From positions 1-16,407 of the forward strand of contig JAJYZN010000044.1 of the NCBI GenBank assembly GCA_021799915.1: a stretch of 16,407 nt of DNA, given 5' to 3'. This document shows positions 6,776-14,306 of this stretch, one piece after another (the stretch's first letter is position 1; each line of letters opens with the position of its first letter). Below the pieces are notes generated by a model. That model was not told where the DNA came from and ran no database searches. It saw only the letters and a list, made by a program, of their open reading frames with translations. The DNA is from Actinomycetes bacterium (GTDB lineage: Bacteria; Actinomycetota; Acidimicrobiia; Acidimicrobiales; RAAP-2). The position numbers were made by a program, and so were the translations under genes.

Positions 6776-7487
6776 CGGCGGCCCTCGACGACGGTGGAAC
6801 GGCGCTCAGCGCCGGCCGGCGGCCACCCCGGCACTCCCCGGCGACCCGGCCCCCAGACATTGTCACCGATCGATCGGCCAGGGGCACAGCCAGGTCGGGC
6901 TCGTGGGAGGAGAACAGCACGGCCGCCCCGCTCCGGGCGGCCTCCTCGACGAGGTCGGCCAGCAGGCGGCGGGTGGCGGCGTCCAGCCCGGCGTGGGGCT
7001 CGTCCAACAGCCACAGATCAGGAGCCCTGGCCACCAGCGCGGCCAGGGCGACGCGGCGGCGCTGACCGGCCGACAACCGGCCGACCGGCGTCCGGCGGAG
7101 CCGGCCCACCATGCCGAGCCGTTCCAACGCGGCGTCGACCCGGGTGACCGGCAGCCGGGCCGCCCGCACGGCGAACCGGACGTTCTCCGCCGCCGTGAGC
7201 TCGTCGTAGAGGGGGGCGGCATGGCCGAGGAGGCCGACGCGGAGCCGGACGTTGGTGGGGTCCTGCCGCAGGTCCTCGCCCAGCACCTCGGCCTGGCCGG
7301 AGGTCACGGTCAGGAGGCCGGCGCAGGTCCGGAGCAGGCTCGTCTTGCCCGCCCCGTTGGGTCCGAGGACCACGACCACCTCGCCCGCGGCGACGGTCAG
7401 GTCCACCCCCGAGAGGGCGGGGAACCGGCCGGCGAGCGCGACGGCGGATCGGAGGTGGACTGCTGGAAGCATGGACGTTCCCGACAT
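6765..7487 (-). CDS. ccmA: CcmA ATPase of the heme-related ABC transporter
   Basis: The predicted protein has 240 residues. It is a soluble ABC ATPase that energises CcmB. The Walker A motif is GPNGAGKT (42-49), the signature is LSAGQ (138-142), Walker B is LWLLDEP (158-164) with D162 and E163, and the switch histidine is H195 in SSHEP. Weak Q-loop sequence is visible around GLLGHAAPLYDELT. The ATG at 7487 is preferred. A second ATG at 7472 would shorten the protein by five residues and is an equal alternative, since neither has a strong ribosome site. The frame is open upstream to 8021, but that part is an antisense-like shadow of ccdA plus a 24-bp repeat. The last 20 residues (GGRRPALSAVPPSSRAADVA) are a nonconserved tail overlapping ccmB. 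Confidence 0.93.
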   Translation of the reverse strand: MSGTSMLPAVHLRSAVALAGRFPALSGVDLTVAAGEVVVVLGPNGAGKTSLLRTCAGLLTVTSGQAEVLGEDLRQDPTNVRLRVGLLGHAAPLYDELTAAENVRFAVRAARLPVTRVDAALERLGMVGRLRRTPVGRLSAGQRRRVALAALVARAPDLWLLDEPHAGLDAATRRLLADLVEEAARSGAAVLFSSHEPDLAVPLADRSVTMSGGRVAGECRGGRRPALSAVPPSSRAADVA

Positions 7488-7494
7488 GCTACGA

Positions 7495-7554
7495 GGGTCG
7501 GGGCCGGCCGGGCCAAGCGGGTCGGGGCCGGCCGGGCCAAGCGGGTCGGGGCCG
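7495..7554. repeat. 24-bp tandem repeat, 2.5 copies, between ccdA and ccmA
   Basis: Two perfect 24-bp copies (7495-7518 and 7519-7542) are followed by a 12-bp partial copy (7543-7554). Each unit contains the self-complementary GGCCGGCC. The array fills nearly all of the 83-nt spacer between the ccdA stop (7571) and the ccmA start (7487), so it sits in the mRNA just before ccmA. It is in frame with the ccmA ORF, but no start codon precedes it there. Confidence 0.9.
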
Positions 7555-7570
7555 TACCGGACAGGCCCGG

Positions 7571-8599
7571 TCAGCTCGAAGTGAGACGGTGAAGCCCCAG
7601 GTGGTTCAACAGGTCCGAGAACTGGGCCGATAGCCACCCCAGCTGTCCTCCGAGGAGCAGGATCCCGAAGGCGACCAAGATCCCCCCCGTCACCAGGTGC
7701 ACCACCCAGAGACCGCGGCGGGCCCGGGCCAGGACCCCGGTGAGCCGTCCGAAGGCCAGCCCGGTGACCAGGAACGGCACTCCCAGTCCGAGCGAGTAGG
7801 CGAGCAGGAGCACGACCCCGCCACCGAGCGTCGACCGGGTGGCGGCCAGACCCAGGACCCCGGCCAGGACCGGCCCGATGCACGGCGTCCAGGCGAAGGC
7901 GAAGGCCATGCCCATGACCGGTGCCGCCCACATCCCGAGTGACGACGGCCGCACGTGGAACCGTCGTTCCCCGGTGAGCCAGCCGACGCGTCCGGCGGCG
8001 GTCGCCCCCAGGCGGGTCCACGTTCCCGCCGGCAACGCGCTGACGAGGAGCACGATGCCGAGAGCCACGACCACGGCGCCGCTCAGCGTCGTGAGCGTCG
8101 ACCGGTGGGTCCCGAGCAGGTGCCCCAGTCCCGAAGCCGCCGCCCCGAGAGCGACGAACACGACCGTGAAGCCGGCGATGAAGCCGGCGATGCCACGGAC
8201 CAACGACGCCGGAGGGTGGAAGAGCGCCCCGACCGGTCGACCATCACCCACGCCAGTCCCGGGGACCACACGCGCCGGCACACAGGTCACCGGCTCGGTC
8301 ACCGGCTCGGCCACCGCCACGGCTACGGCCAGACCACCTCTGGTAGCAACGCCGGGGCCGTCGCTCACCTCTCCAGATGAGTCGGCACCCGACACCACGG
8401 GGTCACCGCTCGCGGCCCCCGAGATGCGGCCGACGGCCTCCAGCTCGGCCGCCGACAGGCCCGACACCATCGAGAGGTAGCCAGGGACCAGCGGGAGGAC
8501 GCACGGCGAGAGGAACGAGAGGATCCCGGCCCCGAACGAGACGAGGAGGCCCAGGGGGTCGGCGGTGACCGTCCCCGTCGACAGTACGGCCAGGTCCAT
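7571..8599 (-). CDS. ccdA: CcdA-family transmembrane thiol-disulfide electron carrier
   Basis: The predicted protein has 342 residues. CcdA moves electrons from cytoplasmic thioredoxin across the membrane to CcmG. Both redox cysteines lie in their family motifs: SPCVLPLVPGYL (C33, first helix) and AWTPCIGPVLAGVL (C240, fourth helix). Six helices fit the rest. The protein is longer than the usual 220-250 residues because a loop of about 80 residues, rich in Gly, Ala, Val and Ser, lies between helices 1 and 2 (about 53-132; 8204-8443). It includes AVAVAVAEPVTEPVTC with an extra cysteine (C106). The ATG at 8599 is used. A GTG at 8623 would add eight residues, and neither has a strong ribosome site. 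The gene follows gmd by 20-45 nt and precedes ccmA. Confidence 0.92.
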   Translation of the reverse strand: MDLAVLSTGTVTADPLGLLVSFGAGILSFLSPCVLPLVPGYLSMVSGLSAAELEAVGRISGAASGDPVVSGADSSGEVSDGPGVATRGGLAVAVAVAEPVTEPVTCVPARVVPGTGVGDGRPVGALFHPPASLVRGIAGFIAGFTVVFVALGAAASGLGHLLGTHRSTLTTLSGAVVVALGIVLLVSALPAGTWTRLGATAAGRVGWLTGERRFHVRPSSLGMWAAPVMGMAFAFAWTPCIGPVLAGVLGLAATRSTLGGGVVLLLAYSLGLGVPFLVTGLAFGRLTGVLARARRGLWVVHLVTGGILVAFGILLLGGQLGWLSAQFSDLLNHLGLHRLTSS

Positions 8600-8642
8600 C
8601 AGGCCCGCGCCGGGCCCCGGCACATCGCTCGGACCAGAGTGT

Positions 8643-9680
<1,038 letters not shown>

Positions 9681-9708
9681 TTACGGTACTCGACCTCAGA
9701 CAGGCGGA

Positions 9709-10539
9709 TCAGCGACGAGGGATACGCCACTCGTAGTGGTTGACGACCGTCGGGTCGTAGCGCAGCGAGGCTGGGGTCTGGTCCACGGGAACGCTGAAGG
9801 TGAGTGAACCTTCGCTGCATGATCCGGCCGTCGTGGCCACGCCGTCATAAAGGTTCGGAAAACCGGTGGCTGCTGGCTGAGCACCGAAAGCCTCGCCGGT
9901 GGTGCTGTAGACGAAGAAGTGTCGGACTGACAAAACGGTTGTGGAGATGGGTGCGATCGGGGCGGGCAGCGCTGTCGCTGTTCCCTGGCCCGATCTCGAA
10001 CCCGGCGCGGAGAATTCCGGGGTCACGCACAGCCGGAGGCGGGCCGAGACGAACTCGTCTCCTGGCGGTGCCGACGTTCCGAGACCGGCAGCCCCCGGAG
10101 TGACGGAGATCACCTTCACCCGGTCCACGCCGTCGATGGTCGCCAGCGCACCCATCCTCACTGTGTGGCCGAGCGACTCCTCTTTGGGCGTGGTCACCCA
10201 GTGGACCACTCTGACCGTCACCACGGCCACCAGGGCAGCGCCGGCAAGACCCACGACACCGACCACGATGCCGGCCGTGGACAGACCACTTCCTCGCCGC
10301 GTCCCACCGGAGCGGCGAATGCTCACCTTCGCCGCGATTCCGAAGGCCACGGCCAGGAGCGACCCGACACCGGCCACCCAGACGAGCGAGAAGATCAACG
10401 ACGCGATGGCCAGACCACTGGTGCGAGGCGGCGGTCCGTACCCCGGCTGGGATCCGTACCCCGGCGGCGCTCCGCCGGCCGGCACGTGCCACCTTCCGTC
10501 GGGCCCCTCCCACCAGCCGGCCCCGCCCGGACTGCTCAC
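9709..10539 (-). CDS. DUF4190-type membrane protein with DUF4352-like extracytoplasmic domain
   Basis: The predicted protein has 276 residues and its molecular function is unknown. The N-terminus contains GWWEGPDGRWHVP (8-20), a Trp-rich motif that I recall from Acidimicrobiia and related actinobacteria, followed by a Gly/Pro/Tyr linker. Two membrane helices at about 42-70 and 86-112, with a basic loop between them, match the DUF4190 arrangement. The outer part (about 113-276) ends GSLTFSVPVDQTPASLRYDP, resembling the closing strands of the immunoglobulin-like DUF4352 domain. Cysteines C171 and C241 could form a disulfide. The GTG start at 10539 overlaps the GH1 stop as GTGA and has a strong GGAGGAGGTG upstream, so the two genes are translationally coupled. 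Family names are from memory of motif layout; no specific role is claimed. Confidence 0.72.
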   Translation of the reverse strand: MSSPGGAGWWEGPDGRWHVPAGGAPPGYGSQPGYGPPPRTSGLAIASLIFSLVWVAGVGSLLAVAFGIAAKVSIRRSGGTRRGSGLSTAGIVVGVVGLAGAALVAVVTVRVVHWVTTPKEESLGHTVRMGALATIDGVDRVKVISVTPGAAGLGTSAPPGDEFVSARLRLCVTPEFSAPGSRSGQGTATALPAPIAPISTTVLSVRHFFVYSTTGEAFGAQPAATGFPNLYDGVATTAGSCSEGSLTFSVPVDQTPASLRYDPTVVNHYEWRIPRR

Positions 10540-12155
10540 GGACGGTCACCTCCTCCCACGATCCCCAGCCCCGACGGGCCCAGCCCCGACGGGCCCAGCC
10601 CCGACGGGCCCAGCGCGGCCCGATCACCGGACCGGTACGCCTCGATGGCTCGGCGGTAGGCGCCGGCGGCATCGACCCCGGTGGCGTCGGTGTCGAGCCA
10701 GCGCACGCCGCGCCGGCCGCGGGAGCGGTCCATCCCGTACAGGCCGAAGCGCGGCTCGTAGGAGCCCCACTCGTAGTTGTCCACCAGCGACCAGTGGAGG
10801 TACATCGTCACCGGGGCCCCCCGGTCGACGGCGTCGGCCACCGCGGCGACGTGGCTGCCCACGTAGCGGGCCCGGTCCAGTCCGTCCTCCCGGGGGTAGG
10901 CCCGGCCGTGCCGTACCCGGGTGGCCATGCCGTTCTCCACGATCCACAGTGGGAGGCCTGGGGTGATCTGGTGCTGCTCGACGCACCACCCGGTCATGGA
11001 CTCGGGATCGGCCGGGGTGTCCCACAGGGCGGTGTCCGCCTGCCAGCGCCTCCCGCACGAGGAGGGGTGGCCGGGAAGGCGCACGGCGTGGCCGGCCACC
11101 GGGTCGTACCAGTCGAACCCCACGGCGTCGAGAGCCCCGGACCCACTCCCGGACCCACTCCCGGACCCACTCCCGGACCCACTCCCGGCCCCGGCGAAGA
11201 CCTCGTCGACCACCCGGCGGGGCGAGGGGCGCTGCATCCAGGCCCAAAGGGCCCTCGGCCCCGCGCCGACTGGCCCGTACGGCGACACGCCCGCGCTCAA
11301 CACCCGCAGCACCCGCTCGAGCCCTTCGGCTCCCAAGGCCCCCCACCGGTCGCCGGCGGCTCTCCGGATCCGCCCGGCAGCAGAGACCGGCGCGCTCACG
11401 CCGAAGTGATAGGCCCGGCGCTGGGCGATCCACGAGTCCAGGTCGCCACGGTCCACCCCGTGGGCCGGGGCCACGAGAAGGTCGACGAGGAGGCGGTCGT
11501 AGTCGTAGAGGGTCGACGCGCTGGTGTTCGTCGTCACCAGGGCGTCGGGTTGGACCGTGTGGATGACCCGACGGGCCAGGACGTGGGCGGTCAAGAGGTT
11601 GTCCACCACCGCCCAGGCGTCGGAGACCGCACCCCGGCGGCCCGGCGGGGTGGCGCCCGCCACCCAGCCCATGAGGGCGAGGATGTTCGGCTCATTCACC
11701 GTGATCCAGTGCCGGCAGTGCCCGGCCAGACGGGGCACGATCCGGGCGACGTGGGCGGCGAAGCGGTCGGGCGAGCCCGGGGTCAGCCAGAACTCCTCGC
11801 CCAGCCACCACGGGTGGGTGAAGTGGTGGAGGGTGACCACCGGCGCCATCCCCCGGGACGTACACATCTCGAGGATCTCGACGTAGCGGTCGATCGCCGC
11901 GTCGTCGACGACGTCCCGATCGGGCTCGATGCGGGCCCACTCGACCGAGAGCCGGAAGGCGTCGCACCCGAGTGCCGCGGCCCGGTCGAGGGCCTCTTCG
12001 GGCTGGCGCCAGAAGTCGCAGGCCAACCCCGACGGCTCCACCCGCCCGCTGCGCTCCCAACGGACCCAGTTGTTCGCCGGCTCGCCCGGGCCGTTGTAGC
12101 CCCCTTCGACCTGGTACCCGGCAGTGGCGACGCCGAAGAGGACGCCGGGACGCAT
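10536..12155 (-). CDS. Glycoside hydrolase family 1 beta-glycosidase
   Basis: The predicted protein has 539 residues. GH1 enzymes are retaining beta-glucosidases or beta-galactosidases with a TIM barrel. The start MRPGVLFGVATAGYQVEGG is the typical first strand. The acid/base residue is E155 in ITVNEPN and the nucleophile is E407 in LWIVENGM. Other marks are LSVEWARIEP (69-78), LHHFTHPWW (109-117) and HWSLVDNYEWGSYEPRFGLY (454-473). No signal peptide is visible, so it is probably cytoplasmic. The ATG at 12155 is preferred for its fit to the fold; the ATG at 12194 would add 13 residues. Two repeat-coded oddities stand out: eight consecutive Ser-Gly pairs at 325-340 and three LGPSG units near the C-terminus. 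Substrate is not predictable. The gene overlaps the DUF4190 gene by 4 nt. Confidence 0.93.
   Translation of the reverse strand: MRPGVLFGVATAGYQVEGGYNGPGEPANNWVRWERSGRVEPSGLACDFWRQPEEALDRAAALGCDAFRLSVEWARIEPDRDVVDDAAIDRYVEILEMCTSRGMAPVVTLHHFTHPWWLGEEFWLTPGSPDRFAAHVARIVPRLAGHCRHWITVNEPNILALMGWVAGATPPGRRGAVSDAWAVVDNLLTAHVLARRVIHTVQPDALVTTNTSASTLYDYDRLLVDLLVAPAHGVDRGDLDSWIAQRRAYHFGVSAPVSAAGRIRRAAGDRWGALGAEGLERVLRVLSAGVSPYGPVGAGPRALWAWMQRPSPRRVVDEVFAGAGSGSGSGSGSGSGSGSGALDAVGFDWYDPVAGHAVRLPGHPSSCGRRWQADTALWDTPADPESMTGWCVEQHQITPGLPLWIVENGMATRVRHGRAYPREDGLDRARYVGSHVAAVADAVDRGAPVTMYLHWSLVDNYEWGSYEPRFGLYGMDRSRGRRGVRWLDTDATGVDAAGAYRRAIEAYRSGDRAALGPSGLGPSGLGPSGLGIVGGGDRP
10564..10608. repeat. 15-bp tandem repeat, three copies, at the 3' end of the GH1 gene
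   Basis: Three identical 15-bp units (10564-10578, 10579-10593, 10594-10608) encode repeated LGPSG in the nonconserved C-terminal tail of the GH1 enzyme. The length keeps the reading frame. A fourth, degenerate start of the unit follows. Confidence 0.92.
11136..11188. repeat. 12-bp tandem repeat, four copies plus a partial, inside the GH1 gene
   Basis: The unit CCCGGACCCACT (plus strand) is repeated perfectly at 11136-11183, with a 5-bp partial after it. In the gene it encodes a run of eight Ser-Gly pairs, between VFAGAG and ALDAVGFDWY. The insertion lies in a loop of the barrel, before the strand leading to the nucleophile region, and preserves frame. Confidence 0.93.
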
Positions 12156-12409
12156 CGGCTCGGACTCAGCTGGGCTCGGCACGCCGACCAGCATGGCACG
12201 CCAGAATTCGGGATGGCCGCGTCGGCGACGCCCACATCCCACCGGCGGCATTCGCCGTCGCGTGCCGACCGGCGCCGGCGCGGTAGCGTCACTCCCTGCG
12301 GGCCACCGGGGCGGACCCGGCGGCGCGGTGGTCCGGCGAGTGGAGCCCGTCGACCCCTTAGGAATAATGAACGGCAGAACGCGAACCTGACAGAAGGGAT
12401 TGGTCCACC
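12156..12409. other. divergent intergenic region between the GH1 and crotonase genes
   Basis: These 254 bp must hold promoters for both the long minus-strand block and the plus-strand crotonase. The only AT-rich patch is at 12359-12369 (TAGGAATAATG), about 40 nt before the crotonase ATG, and could include its -10 element. No convincing -35 partner is visible. On the minus strand I see no clear promoter. No gene is supported here. Confidence 0.5.
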
Positions 12410-13183
12410 ATGGCTGACGAGGTACTGAGGGAACGCCGGGGGCACGTCGAGATCATCACGATCAACCGTCCCGATGCCCGCAACGCCATCAACGGCGCCG
12501 TGAGCGAGGGTATGTCGGCGGCGTTCGACGAGCTCACCGAGGACGACGACGCCTGGGTCGTCGTGCTCACCGGAAGTGGCGAGAAGGCGTTCTCGGCCGG
12601 GATGGACTTGAAGGCGTTCTCGTCGGGAGAGGGGGCTTCGATCATCGGGGCGACCGGAGGCTTCGGGGGGATCGCCAAGCGGGACTTCCCCAAGCCCCTC
12701 ATCGCCGCCGTGAACGGATCGGCCCTGGCCGGTGGCTGCGAGATCATGCTCTCGTGCGACCTGGTGGTGGCCGCCGACCACGCCACCTTCGGCATCCCCG
12801 AGGTCAAGCGCGGCCTCATCGCCGGGGCCGGCGGCCTCATCCGCCTGCCCAAGCGGCTCCCGATGGCCGTGGCCCTGGAGCTGGCCCTGACCGGAGACCC
12901 CATCGACGCCCAGCGGGCCCTCGCCCTCGGCCTGGTGAACCGGGTCGTCCCGGCCGCGCGTCTCATGGACGAGGCGTTGGCCCTGGCCGAGACCATCGCC
13001 CAGAACGCACCTCTGGCGGTGCGCCACTCCAAGTCGGTGATGCGCCACTCGGCCGACCTGAGCGAAGCCGAAGGCTGGAAGCTGAACGACGCCTCGGTCG
13101 GCGTCGTCTTCTCGTCGGCCGACGCCATGGAGGGGCCGATCGCCTTCGCCGAGAAGCGAGCGCCGAACTGGCAGGGCCGGTAA
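12410..13183 (+). CDS. Enoyl-CoA hydratase/isomerase (crotonase family)
   Basis: The predicted protein has 257 residues, the normal length for a single-domain crotonase. The likely reaction is hydration of trans-2-enoyl-CoA in beta-oxidation or a related acyl-CoA pathway, in the cytoplasm. Oxyanion-hole sequences are FSAGMDLKAF (61-70) and NGSALAGGCE (102-111). Both catalytic glutamates of the hydratases are present: E111 in AGGCEI and E131 in FGIPEV, 20 residues apart as in the rat enzyme (E144 and E164). The ATG at 12410 has AAGGGA ten nt upstream. The gene starts a plus-strand pair with a small membrane protein four nt downstream of its stop. Exact substrate cannot be read from the sequence; the two glutamates favour a hydratase over an isomerase. 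Confidence 0.93.
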   Translation: MADEVLRERRGHVEIITINRPDARNAINGAVSEGMSAAFDELTEDDDAWVVVLTGSGEKAFSAGMDLKAFSSGEGASIIGATGGFGGIAKRDFPKPLIAAVNGSALAGGCEIMLSCDLVVAADHATFGIPEVKRGLIAGAGGLIRLPKRLPMAVALELALTGDPIDAQRALALGLVNRVVPAARLMDEALALAETIAQNAPLAVRHSKSVMRHSADLSEAEGWKLNDASVGVVFSSADAMEGPIAFAEKRAPNWQGR

Positions 13184-13187
13184 GTCG

Positions 13188-13658
13188 ATGGTGGACGGGT
13201 CGGTGACGGCCGGGGCGGTGGGCATCCCGGGTCTCCTGGCCTCGTCGGCGGAGCTCGCGCCGGCTCTCACCACGGTCCGCCTGGGGCTCCACGTCCTGGC
13301 GGCCACGGTGTGGGTCGGGGGCCAGATCGTCATGCTCGGCATGGTGCCCACGGCCCGGCGGGTGAGCGCCGAGGCCCCCAGGGCCCTGGCCAACGCCTTC
13401 GCCCGGTTGAGCTGGCCGGCCTACGCAGTCCTGGTGGTCACCGGGTTCTGGAACGTCGCCACGTACCACCTGGCGGCACAGTCCACCGTCTGGAAGGTCG
13501 TCCTCGGAGCCAAGATCGCGGTGGTGGCGCTGGCCGGCGTCGGGGCCCTGCTCCACAGCCGAGCAACCTCCCGCGCCGGCCTGGCGGCATGGGGGTCGAT
13601 CGCCGGGCTGGCCTCGATCGCCGCGCTGTTCATGGGGATCCTCCTGGCCGGTCCCTGA
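13188..13658 (+). CDS. small CopD-like four-helix membrane protein
   Basis: The predicted protein has 156 residues with four membrane helices at about 32-52, 76-91, 104-123 and 134-153. The first helix contains LGLHVLAATVWVGGQ (H35), and the third begins VWKVVLGAKI and ends LLHSRA (H123). This layout, with a His-bearing VWVGG helix followed by a WK...AK helix, resembles the CopD or DUF4149-type membrane proteins, some of which are linked to copper or heme. Metal binding is not shown. The ATG lies four nt after the crotonase stop, so the gene is probably translationally coupled. An in-frame GTG three nt later is an alternative start. Copper handling would fit the nearby oxidase subunit but this is an inference from weak similarity. 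Confidence 0.72.
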   Translation: MVDGSVTAGAVGIPGLLASSAELAPALTTVRLGLHVLAATVWVGGQIVMLGMVPTARRVSAEAPRALANAFARLSWPAYAVLVVTGFWNVATYHLAAQSTVWKVVLGAKIAVVALAGVGALLHSRATSRAGLAAWGSIAGLASIAALFMGILLAGP

Positions 13659-13847
13659 AGGTCCCGGGCGTCGGTGCACCGGCCTGCGACCGGGGGCGCC
13701 GCCCCGTGGTCATCCGGGAGGCAGTCCGCTCCGTAGAACCTGTGGAAGTGCGGTGGTGGGCACCGCGGTCGTCGGGCGCCAGTCCGAGGTCTAACCTTTC
13801 TAGGAGTGGTGGTCGCCACCGGGCTTCCACCAGGTGAGGAGATTGTG

Positions 13848-14096
13848 ATGCTGGGAGAGATCTTCGGTGTAGACGGGATCATCGTGCTCATCGTGGTGCT
13901 GGTCGTGCTGTTCGGCGGGGCCGCCATCCCGAAGTTCGCCCGGAGCCTGGGCTCGGCCAAGACCGAGTTCGAGAAGGGGCTGAAGGAGTCCTCGGGCGCC
14001 GCCGGGACGAACGGGGTGGCCGGGACGAACGGCGCGTCCGGAGGCAGCACGGTGGCCAAGGCCGTCGACGACCCGACCGGACCGGCGCCGTCCTGA
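13848..14096 (+). CDS. tatA: TatA-family twin-arginine translocase component
   Basis: The predicted protein has 82 residues. TatA forms the protein-conducting part of the Tat export system for folded proteins. A membrane helix at about 9-22 (GIIVLIVVLVVLFGG) is followed by the hinge and amphipathic helix IPKFARSLGSAKTEFEKGLKE. The FG-x(3)-P hinge (FGGAAIP) and the alternating charges are typical. The tail is low-complexity, with GTNG repeated. I chose ATG 13848, which has GAGGAG seven nt upstream; an adjacent GTG at 13845 is possible. TatB is longer and has a Pro just before the helix, so TatA/E is preferred. No tatC lies nearby. The 189-bp spacer before it contains no other gene, only a short GC hairpin near 13693-13705. 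Confidence 0.9.
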   Translation: MLGEIFGVDGIIVLIVVLVVLFGGAAIPKFARSLGSAKTEFEKGLKESSGAAGTNGVAGTNGASGGSTVAKAVDDPTGPAPS

Positions 14097-14116
14097 GCTG
14101 ATCGGACGTTGACCCG

Positions 14117-14132
14117 CCGGGCGAGTGCCCGG
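14117..14132 (+). terminator. candidate terminator hairpin after tatA
   Basis: A perfect 6-bp stem, CCGGGC and GCCCGG, encloses a GAGT loop 20 nt after the tatA stop. There is no T-run, so any termination would be of the U-poor type common in GC-rich actinobacteria, or the hairpin protects the mRNA end. Confidence 0.4.
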
Positions 14133-14254
14133 GAAGGGGTCTTGGGGGATGGCGACCTCTGACGAAGGTGCGCGCCTCGGTGTGATCGCTGGCGCGTGAC
14201 CACGTCGGCTCGGATCCCCCGACCCCATCGCATCGCCGCAGCTCGGGTAGAGTG

Positions 14255-14266
14255 CATTGCACAATG
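14255..14266 (+). promoter_or_regulatory. inverted repeat upstream of the MBL hydrolase gene, possible operator
   Basis: CATTG and CAATG form a perfect inverted repeat with a 2-bp centre, 41 nt before the GTG at 14307. It follows directly on TAGAGT (14248-14253), a plausible -10 element. The position would suit a repressor site over the transcription start. No regulator gene is adjacent, and no good -35 is visible. The rest of 14097-14306 holds no gene. Confidence 0.35.
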
Positions 14267-14306
14267 ACACCCAAAATCGTGTGGCGGCACATCGCGAGGG
14301 GGCACC

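Noticed and set aside
7495..7554. CRISPR array
   Set aside because: Units are directly adjacent with no unique spacers, so it is a simple tandem repeat. The same applies to the 12-, 13- and 15-bp arrays.
7488..8021. N-terminal extension of ccmA upstream of 7487
   Set aside because: It would overlap about 450 nt of ccdA, contains the 24-bp repeat, and adds nothing expected of an ABC ATPase.
10794..12428. Long plus-strand ORF (544 codons) opposite the GH1 gene
   Set aside because: Low-complexity composition and a clear GH1 with both catalytic motifs on the other strand.
11783..13393. Long minus-strand ORF across the divergent promoter region and crotonase gene
   Set aside because: It spans two real genes on different strands and an intergenic region, with no recognisable motif.
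13693..13705. GGGGC-GCC-GCCCC hairpin after the CopD-like gene
   Set aside because: Only five pairs with a 3-nt loop and no T-run; expected by chance in such GC-rich sequence, so not called a terminator.
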